DNA from: Opitutaceae bacterium
Lineage (GTDB): Bacteria > Verrucomicrobiota > Verrucomicrobiia > Opitutales > Opitutaceae
Reading direction: 5' to 3'
DNA length: 64,000 nucleotides
Assembly (NCBI GenBank): GCA_002694885.1
Contig: NZNM01000132.1
Coordinates: forward strand, 84,561 to 148,560
Part shown: positions 62,580 to 64,000 of the stretch, one piece after another
How the letters are laid out: each line of letters begins with the position of its first letter
Numbering within the stretch: the stretch's first letter is position 1
The notes under the pieces: generated by a model
What the model was told of the DNA's origin: nothing
What the model saw: the letters and a program-made list of their open reading frames with translations, nothing else
Database searches by the model: none
Program-made: the position numbers and the translations under genes

Positions 62580-62705
62580 TAACCGCGAAGGTCGCAAAGT
62601 CCGCAAAGGGAATTTTAGTATGCCAGATGTTGTAGCATTCGCAATGCTATGAGTTCCTCCGCTGCAATAGTCGAATCTTAGCGATCCTTGCGACCTTAGC
62701 GGTTA
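62580..62705. repeat. 126-bp palindromic element between gmd and fcl
   Basis: TAACCGCGAAGGTCGCAAAG (62580-62599) is an inverted match, with two mismatches over 20 bp, of CCTTGCGACCTTAGCGGTTA (62686-62705). A central hairpin TAGCATT-CGC-AATGCTA (62633-62649) lies at the same centre, so the unit can fold as one long stem. No open frame is present. It resembles dispersed palindromic repeats and may affect transcription from gmd into fcl. Confidence 0.7.
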
Positions 62706-62711
62706 GAGCAA

Positions 62712-63725
62712 TTACCCTAGCGCAGCCTTTATCTTCGATTCCTCTTCGGCGAGCTCGAGGTCGGCGTCGACCATGATGGCCACCAGCTCCTTGAACTTCA
62801 CCTTGGGCTCCCAGCCCAGCTGCCTCTTGGCCTTGGCGGGATTCCCGATCAGCAGGTCCACTTCGGCCGGCCGCTCGTAGCGCTGGTCGTAGTCGACGTG
62901 TTTCTCCCAGTCCAAGCCGAGCCGGCCGAAGGCCTCGACGACGAACTCCTTGACGGAATGGGTCTCGTTGGTGGCAACGACATAGTCGTCGGGACGGTCC
63001 TGCTGGAGCATCAGCCACATCATCTCCACGTATTCCTTGGCGTATCCCCAGTCGCGCTCGGCGTCGAGGTTGCCCAAGTAGAGCTTCTCCTGCAGACCGA
63101 GCTTGATGCGGGTGGCCGCCCGGGTGATCTTGCGGGTGACGAAAGTCTCCCCGCGCCTGGGGGACTCGTGGTTGAAGAGGATGCCGCTGCAGGCGAAAAG
63201 GTCGTAGGACTCGCGGTAGTTGACGGTCAGCCAGTGGGCGTACATCTTGGCGCAGCCGTAAGGAGAGCGCGGCCAGAAGGGTGTCTTCTCGGTTTGAGGC
63301 ACTTCCTGGACCTTGCCGAACATCTCCGAGGAGGACGCCTGGTAGAACCTGACTCGATCAACGAGGTTGGCCTCCCGGATCGCCTCCAGTATCCGCACCG
63401 CCCCTACGCCGACGACGTCGCCGGTGTACTCGGGTATGTCGAAGGAGACGCGCACGTGGCTCTGGGCCCCGAGGTTGTAGATCTCGTCTGGCTGGAGATC
63501 GTAGAGCAGCTTGACCATTTGCACCGAATCAGCCAGGTCGCCGTAGTGGAGGAACAGCTTCACGCCGTTGACGTGGGAATCCTGATACAAATGGTCGATG
63601 CGGTCGGTGTTGAAGGTCGAGGCCCGGCGGATGACGCCATGAACTTCATACCCCTTGGAGAGCAGCAATTCGGCTAGGTAGGAGCCGTCCTGTCCGGTTA
63701 TCCCGGTTATAAGAGCTTTCTTCAT
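62712..63725 (-). CDS. gmd: GDP-mannose 4,6-dehydratase
   Basis: 337 residues from ATG 63725; the longer frame to 63971 runs into the NusG-like gene and is not used. [20 protein letters not shown] is the diagnostic Gmd N-terminus. [35 protein letters not shown] and [13 protein letters not shown] (YxxxK) follow. It makes GDP-4-keto-6-deoxymannose, the substrate of Fcl. The gene is conspicuously GC-rich: 40 of 60 bases in 62821-62880, against 31 of 60 in a sample of the dehydratase gene (60241-60300). Confidence 0.97.
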   Translation of the reverse strand: MKKALITGITGQDGSYLAELLLSKGYEVHGVIRRASTFNTDRIDHLYQDSHVNGVKLFLHYGDLADSVQMVKLLYDLQPDEIYNLGAQSHVRVSFDIPEYTGDVVGVGAVRILEAIREANLVDRVRFYQASSSEMFGKVQEVPQTEKTPFWPRSPYGCAKMYAHWLTVNYRESYDLFACSGILFNHESPRRGETFVTRKITRAATRIKLGLQEKLYLGNLDAERDWGYAKEYVEMMWLMLQQDRPDDYVVATNETHSVKEFVVEAFGRLGLDWEKHVDYDQRYERPAEVDLLIGNPAKAKRQLGWEPKVKFKELVAIMVDADLELAEEESKIKAALG

Positions 63726-63754
63726 TAATAGTTTAAAACCGAAGGAATATTGAG

Positions 63755-64000
63755 TCAGTTGTTCATTGGCTCGATCTGACCAAGATCGATTTCCACTTTG
63801 GCCCGGGTCTCCATCAAGTCGAGAAGAATGGAAACGCGCTCTTCTTTGGAGGTTCCTTGCATGAAGATCGCTTCTAGACCTTGCATGGGGCCTTCGGTGA
63901 TACGGATCCTGTCGCCAGTCTTGATAGGCTCGGGCTCGATCGAAATGATATCGTTTTCGGGCCCGGCCCAATCTCGAATTTGCTCGATCGTTTGATCTGA
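63755..64000 (-). CDS. NusG/RfaH-family transcription antiterminator, C-terminal part
   Basis: The frame runs off the right edge and stops at TGA 63755-63757, leaving 81 residues. [20 protein letters not shown] is a KOW motif, and the following helix-strand [20 protein letters not shown] matches the C-terminal domain of NusG paralogues. Such paralogues (RfaH, LoaP, UpxY) typically head polysaccharide operons and suppress termination in them; here gmd begins 29 bases downstream on the same strand. Housekeeping NusG would normally lie beside secE/rplK, which argues for a specialised paralogue. The N-terminal domain is outside the window. Confidence 0.8.
   Translation of the reverse strand, partial: SDQTIEQIRDWAGPENDIISIEPEPIKTGDRIRITEGPMQGLEAIFMQGTSKEERVSILLDLMETRAKVEIDLGQIEPMNN

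Noticed and set aside
62898..63677. Long plus-strand frame of 259 codons opposite gmd
   Set aside because: It is the antisense of a GC-rich, strongly conserved gmd gene; such mirror frames arise from codon bias.
1..64000. CRISPR array or prophage
   Set aside because: No regularly spaced repeats, cas genes, integrase or phage structural genes were found on either strand.

Overview
The window is a chromosomal segment of about 50% G+C, coding-dense, almost certainly from a free-living Gram-negative bacterium of the Verrucomicrobiota, probably an Opitutales/Puniceicoccales relative. This is inference from content: outer-membrane and periplasmic proteins, a PQQ-type propeller fused to the tandem beta-repeat common in that phylum, Gfo/Idh/MocA enzyme trios, and many genes without a clear Shine-Dalgarno. 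No CRISPR array or intact prophage was seen. Most of the window is housekeeping.

Layout. 1-4227 (+): translationally coupled biotin operon (end of bioA, bioB, bioD, bioF, a BioH/BioG-type esterase, bioC). 4230-9053 (-): aat, msrB, a SMUG1-type glycosylase, a glycosyltransferase, a DnaQ-like exonuclease. 9289-15948 (+): a self-contained sigma-54 signalling locus (NtrC-type regulator, twin palindromic enhancer sites, a textbook -24/-12 promoter, a small exported protein, a beta-barrel protein, a histidine kinase), then a secreted beta-propeller protein. 15992-23126: rluA-type synthase, Spx/ArsC-like and SelW-like proteins, rapA, glmS. 23280-25862: a decayed DUF4126 gene, an unlisted 54-residue membrane protein and a divergent LysR gene with a perfect palindrome between them. 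25907-34418: sugar/polyol catabolism genes, NamZ, DUF2062, glycerate kinase, BON protein, SMP-30 lactonase. 34446-43527: a methyltransferase gene broken by one amber codon, RNase E/G, rodA, a candidate structured RNA, hslR, ilvA, an orphan cytosine methyltransferase. 43571-49965: metW and metX converging on a MITE-like element, then yebC, yidC, rnpA, rpmH, purC.

50050-57023 (-) is the most unusual region: three large genes encoding an FHA-like/zinc-ribbon/P-loop GTPase, a protein with a GAP1-N2-like N-terminus plus one membrane helix, and a 998-residue coiled-coil membrane protein. They look like a GTPase-centred conflict or signalling system and sit beside a tRNA-Glu gene whose 3' end and terminator are duplicated around a block of palindromes. 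57574-64000: an exported protein, an MsmK/UgpC-type ABC ATPase, a YjhG-type sugar-acid dehydratase, and a GC-rich GDP-L-fucose module (fcl, gmd) behind a NusG/RfaH-like antiterminator.

Small genes added by reading the sequence: rpmH (48812-48949), membrane proteins at 24698-24862 and 40775-40954, and a possible 43-residue protein at 17396-17527. All family assignments are by recalled motifs; no database search was possible.
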